Of a DNA stretch of 64,000 bases, positions 1 to 6,877 are shown one piece after another. Position numbers and translations under genes: made by a program. Under the pieces are notes generated by a model. That model searched no databases. It was not told where the DNA came from and was given only the letters and a program-made list of their open reading frames with translations. The DNA lies in the NCBI RefSeq assembly GCF_001399455.2, contig NZ_LLEI02000020.1:23559-87558 (forward strand), in the 5' to 3' direction. Each line of letters begins with the position of its first letter. The first letter of the stretch is position 1. Source of the DNA: Vibrio bivalvicida. GTDB lineage: Bacteria; Pseudomonadota; Gammaproteobacteria; Enterobacterales; Vibrionaceae.

Positions 1-2
1 AA

Positions 3-134
3 CCGGCCCGATTGGGGGATGCTACTGGATTACAGCGGGTTCATCAGCAGTGGGTGATTGAGGGCGGAATTGTACAGGATTTGAATGCCACAAAAGACAG
101 GCATTATTTGCTAAGTGCCCGGTTCCATTTCTAA
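3..134 (+). CDS. C-terminal fragment of an outer-membrane beta-barrel-like protein
   Basis: An open frame runs from the window edge to a TAA at 132-134, giving about 43 residues that end in RFHF. A terminal Phe with alternating aromatic residues is the usual C-terminal signature of outer-membrane barrels recognised by BamA, and CopB in this window ends similarly (GIRFWF). The start and most of the protein lie outside the window, so the family cannot be named. The 241 bases that follow (135-375) hold only a short unassigned frame, and I see no promoter or RNA in them. Confidence 0.4.
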   Translation, partial: PARLGDATGLQRVHQQWVIEGGIVQDLNATKDRHYLLSARFHF

Positions 135-375
135 CTCCGATTGCGTCCGCAAGCGCTACACTATATCATCCGGATGACGAATGCTGCAGGGCGAGTTTAG
201 ACAAATTCTGATGGGATGCCGTTACCTCTTGAGCACTGGAGTCGTTTTTATCGTTCCAGAAGGGCGCACCAAACCGTATCCTCAGCGGCATAAATCCGAT
301 GACTTGCTTTTGCACTGAAGTCTTCAGACTAGCGTCCCCCATACTAACAGGTCCTCCTAAAGGAAGGTCTATTAG

Positions 376-864
376 CTATTGTGAAACCTGAACTTGCCCT
401 TTCATGCCGGCTTCCATATGCCCTGGGATCAAGCAGGCAAAGTCCACAGTGCCGGCTTGATCAAAATGCCACACTAATCCCCCTTTCTGACCGGCCTTGA
501 GGTTCAGCATATTGGCTTCGACGTGTTGCATGCCTGGCATGTCACGCATCATATCGGCATGCTCCTTCAACATGGCGAGGTTGCCCAACACCAGCTCGTG
601 ATTAAGCTTGCCAGCATTTTTTACAAAGAAGCGTACAGTTTCTCCGACCTTTACCTTAATGGTGGCAGGAGTGAAACGCATATCGTCGCCCATCTCCACC
701 ACAATGGTTCGGTTGACTTCGGCCGGCTGACCGGGCCGGCCCATTCCATGCGTGCTCTGTTGGATGGAAGCAGAGTTATTGCCTTCATGATGGCCATGTT
801 CACCCGCGGCTAGTGCTAGGCCGGGCAATAATGACAGAATTAAAACCAGTAACGTAGTTTTCAT
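376..864 (-). CDS. periplasmic cupredoxin (type 1 copper protein)
   Basis: 162 residues. A signal peptide (MKTTLLVLILSLLPGLALA, about 1-19) directs it to the periplasm, followed by a short His-rich linker (GEHGHHEG). The cupredoxin fold occupies about 52-162. Type 1 copper ligands are visible as His89 (KLNHELVLG), then Cys144, His149 and Met154 in the FACLIPGHMEAGM loop. It is the last gene of the leftward copA-copB operon, 40 bases after copB, and is related to the cupredoxin at 15092-15667. Small cupredoxins of this kind (CopI-like) occur in bacterial copper-resistance loci and probably bind or oxidise periplasmic copper. The exact function is inferred from family and context. Confidence 0.8.
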   Translation of the reverse strand: MKTTLLVLILSLLPGLALAAGEHGHHEGNNSASIQQSTHGMGRPGQPAEVNRTIVVEMGDDMRFTPATIKVKVGETVRFFVKNAGKLNHELVLGNLAMLKEHADMMRDMPGMQHVEANMLNLKAGQKGGLVWHFDQAGTVDFACLIPGHMEAGMKGQVQVSQ

Positions 865-904
865 GGTTAATACTCCTAATAAATAAAAATTAGTCTTTGT
901 CGCT

Positions 905-1756
905 TTAAAACCAGAACCTGATCCCGGCTACCCAGCGATTTTCCTGAGTTGCCTCATGTTCTTCCCTGAGTTGATTCGCGCGTTCACCTAGGGAAGCCTG
1001 CCATTCCCAGCCTAAATAGGGAGCGAACTGCCGACTTATCTCATAGCGCAACCGGGCACCGGTCACCACATCCGAGAGCCCCCTGCCTTGACCTCGCTCA
1101 GCATCGTTACTGCCATAAGCAGTGAGTTCAATGGCCGGTTGCAAAACTAACCGTTGGGTAAATAAAATCTCGTATTCTGCCTCCAGCACTAATGCAGTCT
1201 GGCCATCGTAGCCTAGATAGGCAGTAGCGCCCAGCTCCAGCCAGTAGGGTGCAAGACCCGACACACCAGCGGCCAGCCAGCCTTGGCCTGGGCCATGACC
1301 CGCGTCATAACGTATTCCTAAGTCTCGGTTCCAGAACCCGGTCAAGGCATGACGCCACAGTAACTCGGTACTCGCTTCGGCCAGCCTTCCGTGTTCAATG
1401 TCGCCTTCCGCTCTCAACACTACGCGGGAGTAGTCACGGCCAGCCCAAGCGTTAACCTCGTAAGCCAGCACTTGGTCATCCCCGTTGTCCAGCCGCTCCA
1501 GCCGCTCCAGCCGGTCAGCCAGTACCCCGTAAAACAGATGCTCGTCGGCCAATTTCAGTTGGCGAGGACCTGGTAGAGCATAAGGGCCTTCGTCCAGACT
1601 GTAACCGCCGGAGTAAGCATGAGGATCACGGGCATCGACTGGCGGTTGTCCGCCTTGCATTTTCATCTCGCCGTGATCTACTTGGGCTAGAGCAGGAAAA
1701 GCGGTCAGCGCCAACACGCCCAATAAATGTTTCATCATCGCTCTCTGTTTACTCAT
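905..1756 (-). CDS. copB: copper resistance outer-membrane protein CopB
   Basis: 283 residues from the chosen ATG at 1756, which overlaps the copA stop as ATGA; longer upstream frames run inside copA and are not needed. An N-terminal signal peptide (MSKQRAMMKHLLGVLALTAFPALA) is followed by a short Met/His segment (VDHGEMKMQGG), then a beta-rich domain ending in RFWF, as expected for a barrel. CopB/PcoB proteins sit in the outer membrane and act with the multicopper oxidase CopA in periplasmic copper sequestration. The Met/His tract is shorter than in some pseudomonad CopB proteins. ATG codons at 1738 or 1735 are alternative starts. Confidence 0.85.
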   Translation of the reverse strand: MSKQRAMMKHLLGVLALTAFPALAQVDHGEMKMQGGQPPVDARDPHAYSGGYSLDEGPYALPGPRQLKLADEHLFYGVLADRLERLERLDNGDDQVLAYEVNAWAGRDYSRVVLRAEGDIEHGRLAEASTELLWRHALTGFWNRDLGIRYDAGHGPGQGWLAAGVSGLAPYWLELGATAYLGYDGQTALVLEAEYEILFTQRLVLQPAIELTAYGSNDAERGQGRGLSDVVTGARLRYEISRQFAPYLGWEWQASLGERANQLREEHEATQENRWVAGIRFWF

Positions 1757-3537
1757 GACACCACCACCATGCGGAACATGCCCGCGTCCATATGGAACAT
1801 CAGATGACAATGCCAGGCCCAGCGACCTAGTGCATCGGCGGTGACCAGAAAGCTGATACGCTGGGCTGGCTGAACTGGTATGGTATGCCGACGGCACAAA
1901 AACTCGCCGCTAGGGCTTTCCAGCTCGCTCCACATACCGTGTAAGTGCATGGGGTGTGTCATCATGGTATCGTTGTGCAGGATGACGCGCACCCGCTCAC
2001 CGTAGCTTAGATGAATGGGTGTGGATCCCCCAAACTCGACGCCATCGAACGACCAAGTGTAGCGTTCCATATTGCCTGTGAGATGCAATTCAATTTCCCG
2101 CTCGGGTGGGCGAGGATCCATGGGGCCACTAGGAGTGCGCAGATCTGCTAAGGTCAGTACTCGTCTGCCGTTATTGCGCAGGCCTACACCGGGGTCATCA
2201 AGGTTGGTTCGCGGCATTTCGACTCGCATATCGACGCTAGGGCCATATTCGGTGCGGGCGTGACGGACTTCCTTGCTAGCGGCTGCCAAACTACTAGTCA
2301 TGGCAGCATGGTCCATGCTCGCCATATCATTCATGGCACTGTGATCCATACCATTCATGGCACTGTGATCCATACCATTCATAGCACCATGATCCATATT
2401 GCCCATCATGTCGGCCATGGTCAGGGCTTGAGGTTCATCCAGTGGCGGTACTATCGTGCTCAGCCCTTTGCGGGTAGCTAGGGTTCCCCGGGCATAACCA
2501 GTTCGGTCCATGGACTGGGCAAACAGAGTATAAGCCTCGGCGGTGGGCTCTACCAACACATCGTAGGTTTCTCCAGGTCCAAAACGGAATTCATCCACCA
2601 TCACAGGCTTCACGTTAACACCGTCGGCCTGCACGACAGTCAGCTTCAGACCGGGAATACGCACATCGTAAAATGTATTGCCAGCACCGTTGATAAATCG
2701 CAGCCGTACCCGTTCCCCGGGCTTGAACAGCCCTGTCCAGTTGCCGGCGGGCGTGGTACCGTTCATTAGATAAGTCAGAGTTTCCGCGGACAGGTCAGCT
2801 AGATCGCTGGGGCTCATACGCATGTTGTTCCACATCTGTCGCTTTTCCAGCGATGCGCTGAGGCCGACACTGGCCATGTCTCGAAAGAAATCCACCACCG
2901 TTGGCTGGTTAAAGTTGTAGTAATCGCCCTGGTTTTTCAGTTTGCCGAACACCCGCATGGGGTTTTCGTCGGTCCAATCCGACAAAACCACCATATGTTC
3001 CCGATTGGCACTGATGGAATCAGCATCAGTTGGCTCCACAATCAAGCCACCATACATGCCGGTCAGTTCCTGCATGCCCGAGTGAGAGTGGTACCAGTAA
3101 GTTCCGCTCTGTTCCAGAGTGTAACGGTAGGTAAAGGTTTCGCCGGGCGGAATGCCAGCAAAGCTGATGCCAGGCACGCCGTCCATCTCAAAGGGAAGAA
3201 TAATGCCGTGCCAGTGAATGGAGGTAGGCTCCTTCAGGCGGTTGGTGACGCGAATGGTGACGGTATCGCCCTCGCGCATGCGCAAGGTAGGCCCTGGAAT
3301 GGAGCCGTTGATGGTGGTAGCCATGCGAGCTTTGCCAGTAAAATTGACTGGGGTTTCATCAATTACCAGATCGAACTCGGTACCGGACAGTTCGGGTACA
3401 CTGCCGTTTAACGTAGTGGGGACGGGTGAGCGGGCTGAAGCCAGTATGGGAGAGACACCCAGAATTACACCACCCGCAGCCAGTCCTTGTACAAAGCGCC
3501 GCCGAGGCAGATTGAGCGGGTTTTGGGGCTGTTTCAT
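1753..3537 (-). CDS. copA: CopA/PcoA-type multicopper oxidase
   Basis: 594 residues. The start at 3537 is preceded by AGGA and places the twin-arginine motif RRRFVQG at 12-18, so the enzyme is exported folded by Tat. Copper motifs are HWH at 108-110, HSH at 150-152, HPMHLHG from 528 and HCHLMFHMDAGM from 576, covering the type 1, 2 and 3 sites. Between cupredoxin domains 2 and 3, at roughly 380-425, lies a Met-rich segment with tandem MDHSAMNG units (DNA about 2320-2400), which probably binds extra Cu(I). The enzyme oxidises Cu(I) to less toxic Cu(II) in the periplasm. It is first in a leftward operon with copB and a cupredoxin. This cytoplasm-to-periplasm oxidase should not be confused with the P-type ATPase also called CopA. 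Confidence 0.93.
   Translation of the reverse strand: MKQPQNPLNLPRRRFVQGLAAGGVILGVSPILASARSPVPTTLNGSVPELSGTEFDLVIDETPVNFTGKARMATTINGSIPGPTLRMREGDTVTIRVTNRLKEPTSIHWHGIILPFEMDGVPGISFAGIPPGETFTYRYTLEQSGTYWYHSHSGMQELTGMYGGLIVEPTDADSISANREHMVVLSDWTDENPMRVFGKLKNQGDYYNFNQPTVVDFFRDMASVGLSASLEKRQMWNNMRMSPSDLADLSAETLTYLMNGTTPAGNWTGLFKPGERVRLRFINGAGNTFYDVRIPGLKLTVVQADGVNVKPVMVDEFRFGPGETYDVLVEPTAEAYTLFAQSMDRTGYARGTLATRKGLSTIVPPLDEPQALTMADMMGNMDHGAMNGMDHSAMNGMDHSAMNDMASMDHAAMTSSLAAASKEVRHARTEYGPSVDMRVEMPRTNLDDPGVGLRNNGRRVLTLADLRTPSGPMDPRPPEREIELHLTGNMERYTWSFDGVEFGGSTPIHLSYGERVRVILHNDTMMTHPMHLHGMWSELESPSGEFLCRRHTIPVQPAQRISFLVTADALGRWAWHCHLMFHMDAGMFRMVVVS
2310..2400 (-). repeat. tandem MDHSAMNG-coding repeat inside copA
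   Basis: Within copA the plus strand repeats a unit close to CATTCATGGCACTGTGATC at about 24-base spacing. It encodes three to four near-identical MNGMDHSA units. The units are in frame, so copy number could change without a frameshift. Similar MDHxxM units occur in the N-terminus of the cupredoxin at 15092-15667. Confidence 0.75.
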
Positions 3538-3569
3538 AATTTTTCCTAGATTGTCTTTTGACATAGAGA

Positions 3570-3625
3570 CAGCATAGATAGGCACACCTGATGCCTACAT
3601 GACGTGAAGATGATAAAAATGTCAT
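3570..3625 (-). promoter_or_regulatory. CusR/CopR-type box and promoter of copA
   Basis: Positions 3606-3629 form an inverted repeat with GAAGATGA and TCATCTTC arms. Read on the minus strand its core (3625-3610) is ATGACATTTTTATCAT, one base off the ATGACA-N4-TGTCAT layout of the other two boxes in this window. About 33 bases downstream on the minus strand lies a plausible -10 hexamer, TATGCT (3576-3571), upstream of the copA start at 3537. CusR and CopR response regulators are known to bind related palindromes. That CusR of this locus binds here is inferred. Confidence 0.6.
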
Positions 3626-3720
3626 CTTCTAGCGAAATACCCTTGAACCCATTACAACGAGCTTGAGAACAGAACTTAATGTGCACCATCATCAAGGTAA
3701 CCAACTTCACGTAACTAACT

Positions 3721-3885
3721 ATGAAACAGCTGCTTAATGAGGATAAAGAAAGCACCTACAATTACCTGCAAAAGGGCCTACCCTTAATGTCTAGTGCCAA
3801 GCCTACAAGAGTAGTGCTGGCAGATGCCAGGACTTTGATTGACCGCGCGAGACAGTCTGAAAGACAGAGTACTGAGCCTGCTTAA
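3721..3885 (+). CDS. small ORF of unknown function (54 aa)
   Basis: ATG at 3721 to TAA at 3883-3885 encodes 54 residues beginning MKQLLNEDKE and ending RQSTEPA. The peptide is hydrophilic and charged, with no signal peptide or membrane segment. There is no convincing ribosome binding site. I do not recognise the family. The codon choice resembles the GC-rich copA side more than the AT-rich gap that starts just after it, so it may be the edge of the acquired segment or a gene remnant. Confidence 0.3.
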   Translation: MKQLLNEDKESTYNYLQKGLPLMSSAKPTRVVLADARTLIDRARQSERQSTEPA

Positions 3886-4455
3886 TCGGGCTAAGGTCCC
3901 CAAACAAAGAAACAATCATAACAATTTTCTATCTCATTGATTTTCAAAAAATAAAAACATCACAGTCATGCCTGTAAAATCGCTATACCATAAATTATTC
4001 TAACGCTTTCGATCACTTCAAAGCGTTTAATCTTGACTGATATCGGGAAACACTTTTGCTATTAAAGCTCATTGCAGGCACAAGATTAAACGAAAATGAA
4101 AAACTTAATCAGGAACGGTCAAGCTTTACCAAGTTGTTGCCAAATAGCAGTTGAAATCACTGGAGTAGATTAGCTCTTTACCGGCAGGTTGGTATTCTAC
4201 TTTGAACACAAAACAAACAGTAACGAAATGTGCAGATTCATCTGTAATCAAAGTACACGTGTTATGTTTACTTGTTTCGTGGTTGGCAGATTTTCAAGCT
4301 ATTTGTGGATATAAAAAAACACAACAGCTCCATTTATATTGTGAAGTATAGCCCCGTATGACGGTAGAGCTAAGCATTGCCGAAGCAGCAATATCCGCGT
4401 TCTTCTTTTACGGTGGAGTCCAACGCCAATCGCTTGGTAGTTTTAAAGGGCTAAG
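3886..4455. other. AT-rich intergenic gap, no gene recognised
   Basis: About 570 bases lie between the small ORF and the next regulatory box. Base composition drops sharply compared with the copA side. The only structures noted are a hairpin with arms AACGCTTT/AAAGCGTT (4002-4027) and a 33-codon open frame from 4359 to 4460 starting MTVELSIAEA, which looks like a possible gene remnant. No RNA gene, transposase or integron site was recognised. Confidence 0.5.
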
Positions 4456-4511
4456 ATGACAAAACTGTCATGAATCCCTCCCCACTCCTGATCTAAACGT
4501 TGCGATAAACT
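4456..4511 (+). promoter_or_regulatory. CusR-type box plus -10 element
   Basis: ATGACAAAACTGTCAT at 4456-4471 is a palindrome with perfect six-base arms, matching the core described for CusR/CopR boxes. Exactly 32 bases later is GATAAACT (4504-4511), containing a -10-like TAAACT. The box at 5303 shows the same 32-base gap before the same octamer. It would drive the small membrane protein gene at 4556. Confidence 0.7.
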
Positions 4512-4555
4512 GAATCTCAGTTAAACGAGTTAAAGTTATTTTGGAGAGCAAGAGA

Positions 4556-4843
4556 ATGAAAAGCAAAAAATCAGATTGTCACAAGAATGGTCATCATAAA
4601 GGTCATGGATGGATGATGGTTCTATGCGCGTTACTAATGGTGGGTATTCCATTATTTATTCTCTCTTCTAGCCAAGAGATGTTTAGTTGGGCATACCTTA
4701 GTAGTGCGATTGTTCCATTAATCATCTGTTTAGCGATGCATGGTTTAATGATGAAGATGATGATGCCGAGTGAAAAGAAAGGCTCCGAAGCCAACGAGCA
4801 ATCGGTGGAAAAAATTGAAAACAATCAACAGTTCAAAGCATAA
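4556..4843 (+). CDS. small Met/His-rich inner-membrane protein (DUF2933-like)
   Basis: 95 residues from ATG 4556, preceded by GGAG at 4543-4546; a TTG at 4541 in the same frame is a less likely start. The N-terminus is His/Lys-rich (DCHKNGHHKGHG). Two hydrophobic segments follow at about 19-36 and 45-62, the second ending in a Met-rich run (HGLMMKMMM). The C-terminal tail is charged. The layout resembles DUF2933 proteins found beside heavy-metal resistance genes. A CusR-type box lies directly upstream and another small Met/His-rich gene follows by 19 bases, so a role in copper handling at the membrane is inferred. The biochemical function is unknown. Confidence 0.6.
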   Translation: MKSKKSDCHKNGHHKGHGWMMVLCALLMVGIPLFILSSSQEMFSWAYLSSAIVPLIICLAMHGLMMKMMMPSEKKGSEANEQSVEKIENNQQFKA

Positions 4844-4862
4844 GTAAGGGTTAGGTGATTTT

Positions 4863-5105
4863 ATGAAAAAGTTATATGTATCAGTGTTATTAAGTGGTCT
4901 AGTTGCGATGCCAGTGCTAGCAACAAGTTCCATCGATGATCAGCATCGAGACCACCATGCCGTTCAAAATGAGAAAGTACATGCTAATCGACCTCATACG
5001 GATCAAGTGAAGGATCACGAAGGAATGATGGAACACATGCAAATGATGCAAAGCATGAACATGGAAGACATGCCAGAAGAGTGCAAAAAAATGATGAGTA
5101 GCTGA
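4863..5105 (+). CDS. small secreted His/Met-rich protein
   Basis: 80 residues. A signal peptide (MKKLYVSVLLSGLVAMPVLA) precedes a mature chain of about 60 residues that is rich in His (DDQHRDHHAV), then in Met (MMEHMQMMQSMNMEDM), with a single Cys near the end (EECKKMM). The spacing and composition suit binding of Cu(I) or Cu(II) in the periplasm. It is cotranscribed with the preceding small membrane gene, and a strong hairpin terminator follows at 5161. I do not recognise a named family. Confidence 0.6.
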   Translation: MKKLYVSVLLSGLVAMPVLATSSIDDQHRDHHAVQNEKVHANRPHTDQVKDHEGMMEHMQMMQSMNMEDMPEECKKMMSS

Positions 5106-5160
5106 ACCAATGAAATATTCGTAATCAGAAAAAGAGATCCCCTTTACTTTTTCGAGTAAA

Positions 5161-5193
5161 AAAGAGCCGCCAGAGCTAACTGGGCGGCTCTTT
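5161..5193 (+). terminator. intrinsic terminator after the two small copper genes
   Basis: Perfect 11-base stem AAAGAGCCGCC/GGCGGCTCTTT with an 11-base loop, preceded by A residues and followed by a T-rich stretch. It separates the 4556-5105 transcript from the next CusR-type promoter. Confidence 0.85.
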
Positions 5194-5302
5194 ATCGTTT
5201 AGAGCCACAGGATTCATCGCAATCACTGCAAGGCTATTTTTGGGGTTGCTTGATTTTATTGCGGTTAAAAGTTTATCGATTGTCTCCCTCCTAAATCTTA
5301 AT

Positions 5303-5358
5303 ATGACAAAAATGTCATGTTTGAGTGCCGAAAACGGTCACACTGGTTTAGATAAACT
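5303..5358 (+). promoter_or_regulatory. CusR-type box plus -10 element
   Basis: ATGACAAAAATGTCAT at 5303-5318 has perfect six-base palindromic arms. GATAAACT follows after exactly 32 bases (5351-5358). The likely transcript starts just before the DUF3316-like gene at 5389 and may extend into the PII-like and cusRS genes. Confidence 0.7.
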
Positions 5359-5388
5359 AAGAGCATCCAAACAGAGAAGGAAATAATA

Positions 5389-5769
5389 ATGAATCTATTA
5401 GTCAAAACTCTATTAACTAGCTCTATTATACTTACTAGTGCCGCATCATTTGCACAACCATTGTATTCCGGTGGCAATTATGTAAGTCGAGTTGATCATA
5501 AAACTGTCTCTATTGATGCCGTGAGCTCTAAACAGCAAGCATACACGTTAGGGCTGGAAAAACTGTCAGAATTTGAGGATATGAGCGGGCGAGATTTAAG
5601 TACAGCTCTGGTCCCTGTAAGAACTTATGGTAGTGCTCGAAATTCTACTCACCTGAAAGATGGAGGGTATGTAACTGTTCAGGAAAGATTGAATAATCAA
5701 GGTCAGATAGAGTATGTAGCCAAAGTACATCTTAATGTTCATTATCAAGAACGAGATAGCAACAACTAA
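5389..5769 (+). CDS. DUF3316-like secreted protein
   Basis: 126 residues. An N-terminal signal peptide (MNLLVKTLLTSSIILTSAASFA) is followed by a mature domain of about 100 residues with motifs such as YSGGNYVSRVD, QAYTLGLEKL and DGGYVTVQERL. This resembles DUF3316, a family of unknown function seen mostly in Vibrionaceae; the assignment is by eye. AGGAAATAATA precedes the ATG. The gene lies directly behind a CusR-type promoter and ahead of a PII-like gene and cusRS. It lacks Met/His-rich copper motifs, so a direct copper-binding role is not evident. Confidence 0.6.
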   Translation: MNLLVKTLLTSSIILTSAASFAQPLYSGGNYVSRVDHKTVSIDAVSSKQQAYTLGLEKLSEFEDMSGRDLSTALVPVRTYGSARNSTHLKDGGYVTVQERLNNQGQIEYVAKVHLNVHYQERDSNN

Positions 5770-5778
5770 TCTCAGCAG

Positions 5779-5810
5779 AGCTCCTAGAGCATCAATTTGT
5801 TCTAGGAGCT
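5779..5810 (+). promoter_or_regulatory. perfect hairpin abutting the ribosome binding site of the PII-like gene
   Basis: AGCTCCTAGA (5779-5788) and TCTAGGAGCT (5801-5810) form a perfect 10-base stem with a 12-base loop. AAGGAG (5811-5816), the ribosome binding site for the gene at 5822, begins at the next base. There is no T-run, so this is not an ordinary terminator. It may stabilise the mRNA end or tune translation. Confidence 0.55.
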
Positions 5811-5821
5811 AAGGAGCAACT

Positions 5822-6163
5822 ATGATTGATAAAATTTCGGTAATATTTCAGGAACAAAAGCTTGAGGATATTGAATCAGTTCTCGCAGAGGAAGGGGTGC
5901 GAAACTTCACGATTTATCAAGTACAAGGGCGTGGAAGTCATGCAAACCTAATTGATACCCATGCTTTAAATACACATTACCAACTAGATGTTTTCATTGG
6001 TCATAGCCATACTCAGAGTTTGGTTGGTGCATTACTAGATACTCTATGTGTGTCACAAGAAGGAAATGGTGTTACGTCTGTCATAGAAAACGTTTTGTTG
6101 TTTGATAATAATACGAAAAATCAAATTTCTAACCCATCATATAATCACAAGCTCGATGTATAA
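5822..6163 (+). CDS. PII-like (GlnB-superfamily) protein of the metal-efflux-linked type
   Basis: 113 residues. The first 60 resemble a PII fold: an initial beta strand and helix (IDKISVIFQEQKLEDIESVL), then NFTIYQVQGRG where PII proteins have the second strand leading to the T-loop. The T-loop is shortened and lacks the uridylylated Tyr context. The PII ATP-binding stretch TGxxGDGKIF is not present, with EGNGVTSVIENVLLF in that position. A divergent PII group (PII-NG) has been described beside heavy-metal RND efflux genes, and this gene sits upstream of cusRS and cusCBA, which fits. Ligand and partner are unknown, and the family call is by eye. Confidence 0.55.
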   Translation: MIDKISVIFQEQKLEDIESVLAEEGVRNFTIYQVQGRGSHANLIDTHALNTHYQLDVFIGHSHTQSLVGALLDTLCVSQEGNGVTSVIENVLLFDNNTKNQISNPSYNHKLDV

Positions 6164-6193
6164 CATCCAAGGAAATGAAGGCATTTTTCTTAT

Positions 6194-6877
6194 ATGAAAT
6201 TACTCGTTGTAGAAGATGAAGAGAAAGCTGGAGCTTATCTTAAAAAGGGCCTAATTGAATCAGGCTACACTGTAGATCTATCTACCGATGGTGTTGATGC
6301 GTTGTACTTAGCGACCACTTATGAATATGATCTCATTGTTTTAGACATTATGCTACCAAAGTTGAATGGGTGGCAGTTATTGCAGACACTTCGCAGCAGT
6401 GAAATATCTACACCTGTCATTATTTTGTCAGCTAAAGATCAGGTTGAAGATCGAGTGAAAGGACTTGAACTTGGAGCGAATGACTACCTTGTTAAGCCTT
6501 TTGCCTTTGTCGAATTGCTTGCAAGAGTCAAAAATGCATTACGTCACCAAACTACCACGGTCAAAACTGAGTCTGTTCTAAGTATTGCTGATTTGAGCCT
6601 CGACTTACTTAAACGAAAGGCGACTCGAAACAATGACACGATCCCTCTGACGGCAAAAGAGTTTTCTTTGCTGGAATATTTATTTACGAAGAGGGGTCAA
6701 GTTGTCACTCGCACTCAGATAGCGTCCGCTGTTTGGGATATGAACTTTGATAGTGATACGAATGTCATTGATGCAGCAGTGAAAAGATTGAGGACGAAAA
6801 TCGACAAGCCTTATCAGAACAAACTTATCCAGACCGTGCGAGGTATGGGGTACAAGCTTGATGACGCCGTAGAATGA
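6194..6877 (+). CDS. cusR: copper-responsive response regulator CusR/CopR
   Basis: 227 residues, OmpR/PhoB class. The receiver domain (about 1-115) has the acidic pocket E7/D8, phospho-acceptor Asp51 (VLDIMLP) and Lys101 (LVKPF). A winged-helix DNA-binding domain spans about 130-225 (VWDMNFDSDTNVIDAAVKRL). It overlaps the sensor kinase gene by ATGA, a normal two-component pairing. Neighbouring efflux genes and three palindromes of CusR-box type within 4 kb make copper or silver control the best call. Closely related names are CopR and PcoR. Confidence 0.88.
   Translation: MKLLVVEDEEKAGAYLKKGLIESGYTVDLSTDGVDALYLATTYEYDLIVLDIMLPKLNGWQLLQTLRSSEISTPVIILSAKDQVEDRVKGLELGANDYLVKPFAFVELLARVKNALRHQTTTVKTESVLSIADLSLDLLKRKATRNNDTIPLTAKEFSLLEYLFTKRGQVVTRTQIASAVWDMNFDSDTNVIDAAVKRLRTKIDKPYQNKLIQTVRGMGYKLDDAVE

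Noticed and set aside
905..1897. Longer CopB form starting at 1897
   Set aside because: The first 47 codons lie inside copA and precede a normal signal peptide; the ATGA overlap start at 1756 fits better.
3606..3629. Inverted repeat before copA as a terminator
   Set aside because: No T-run, no gene ending there, and the core matches the other CusR-type boxes.
3880..3905. GCTAAGGTCCC resembling a 23S rRNA segment
   Set aside because: Only about 11 bases agree and flanking sequence does not continue the rRNA match.
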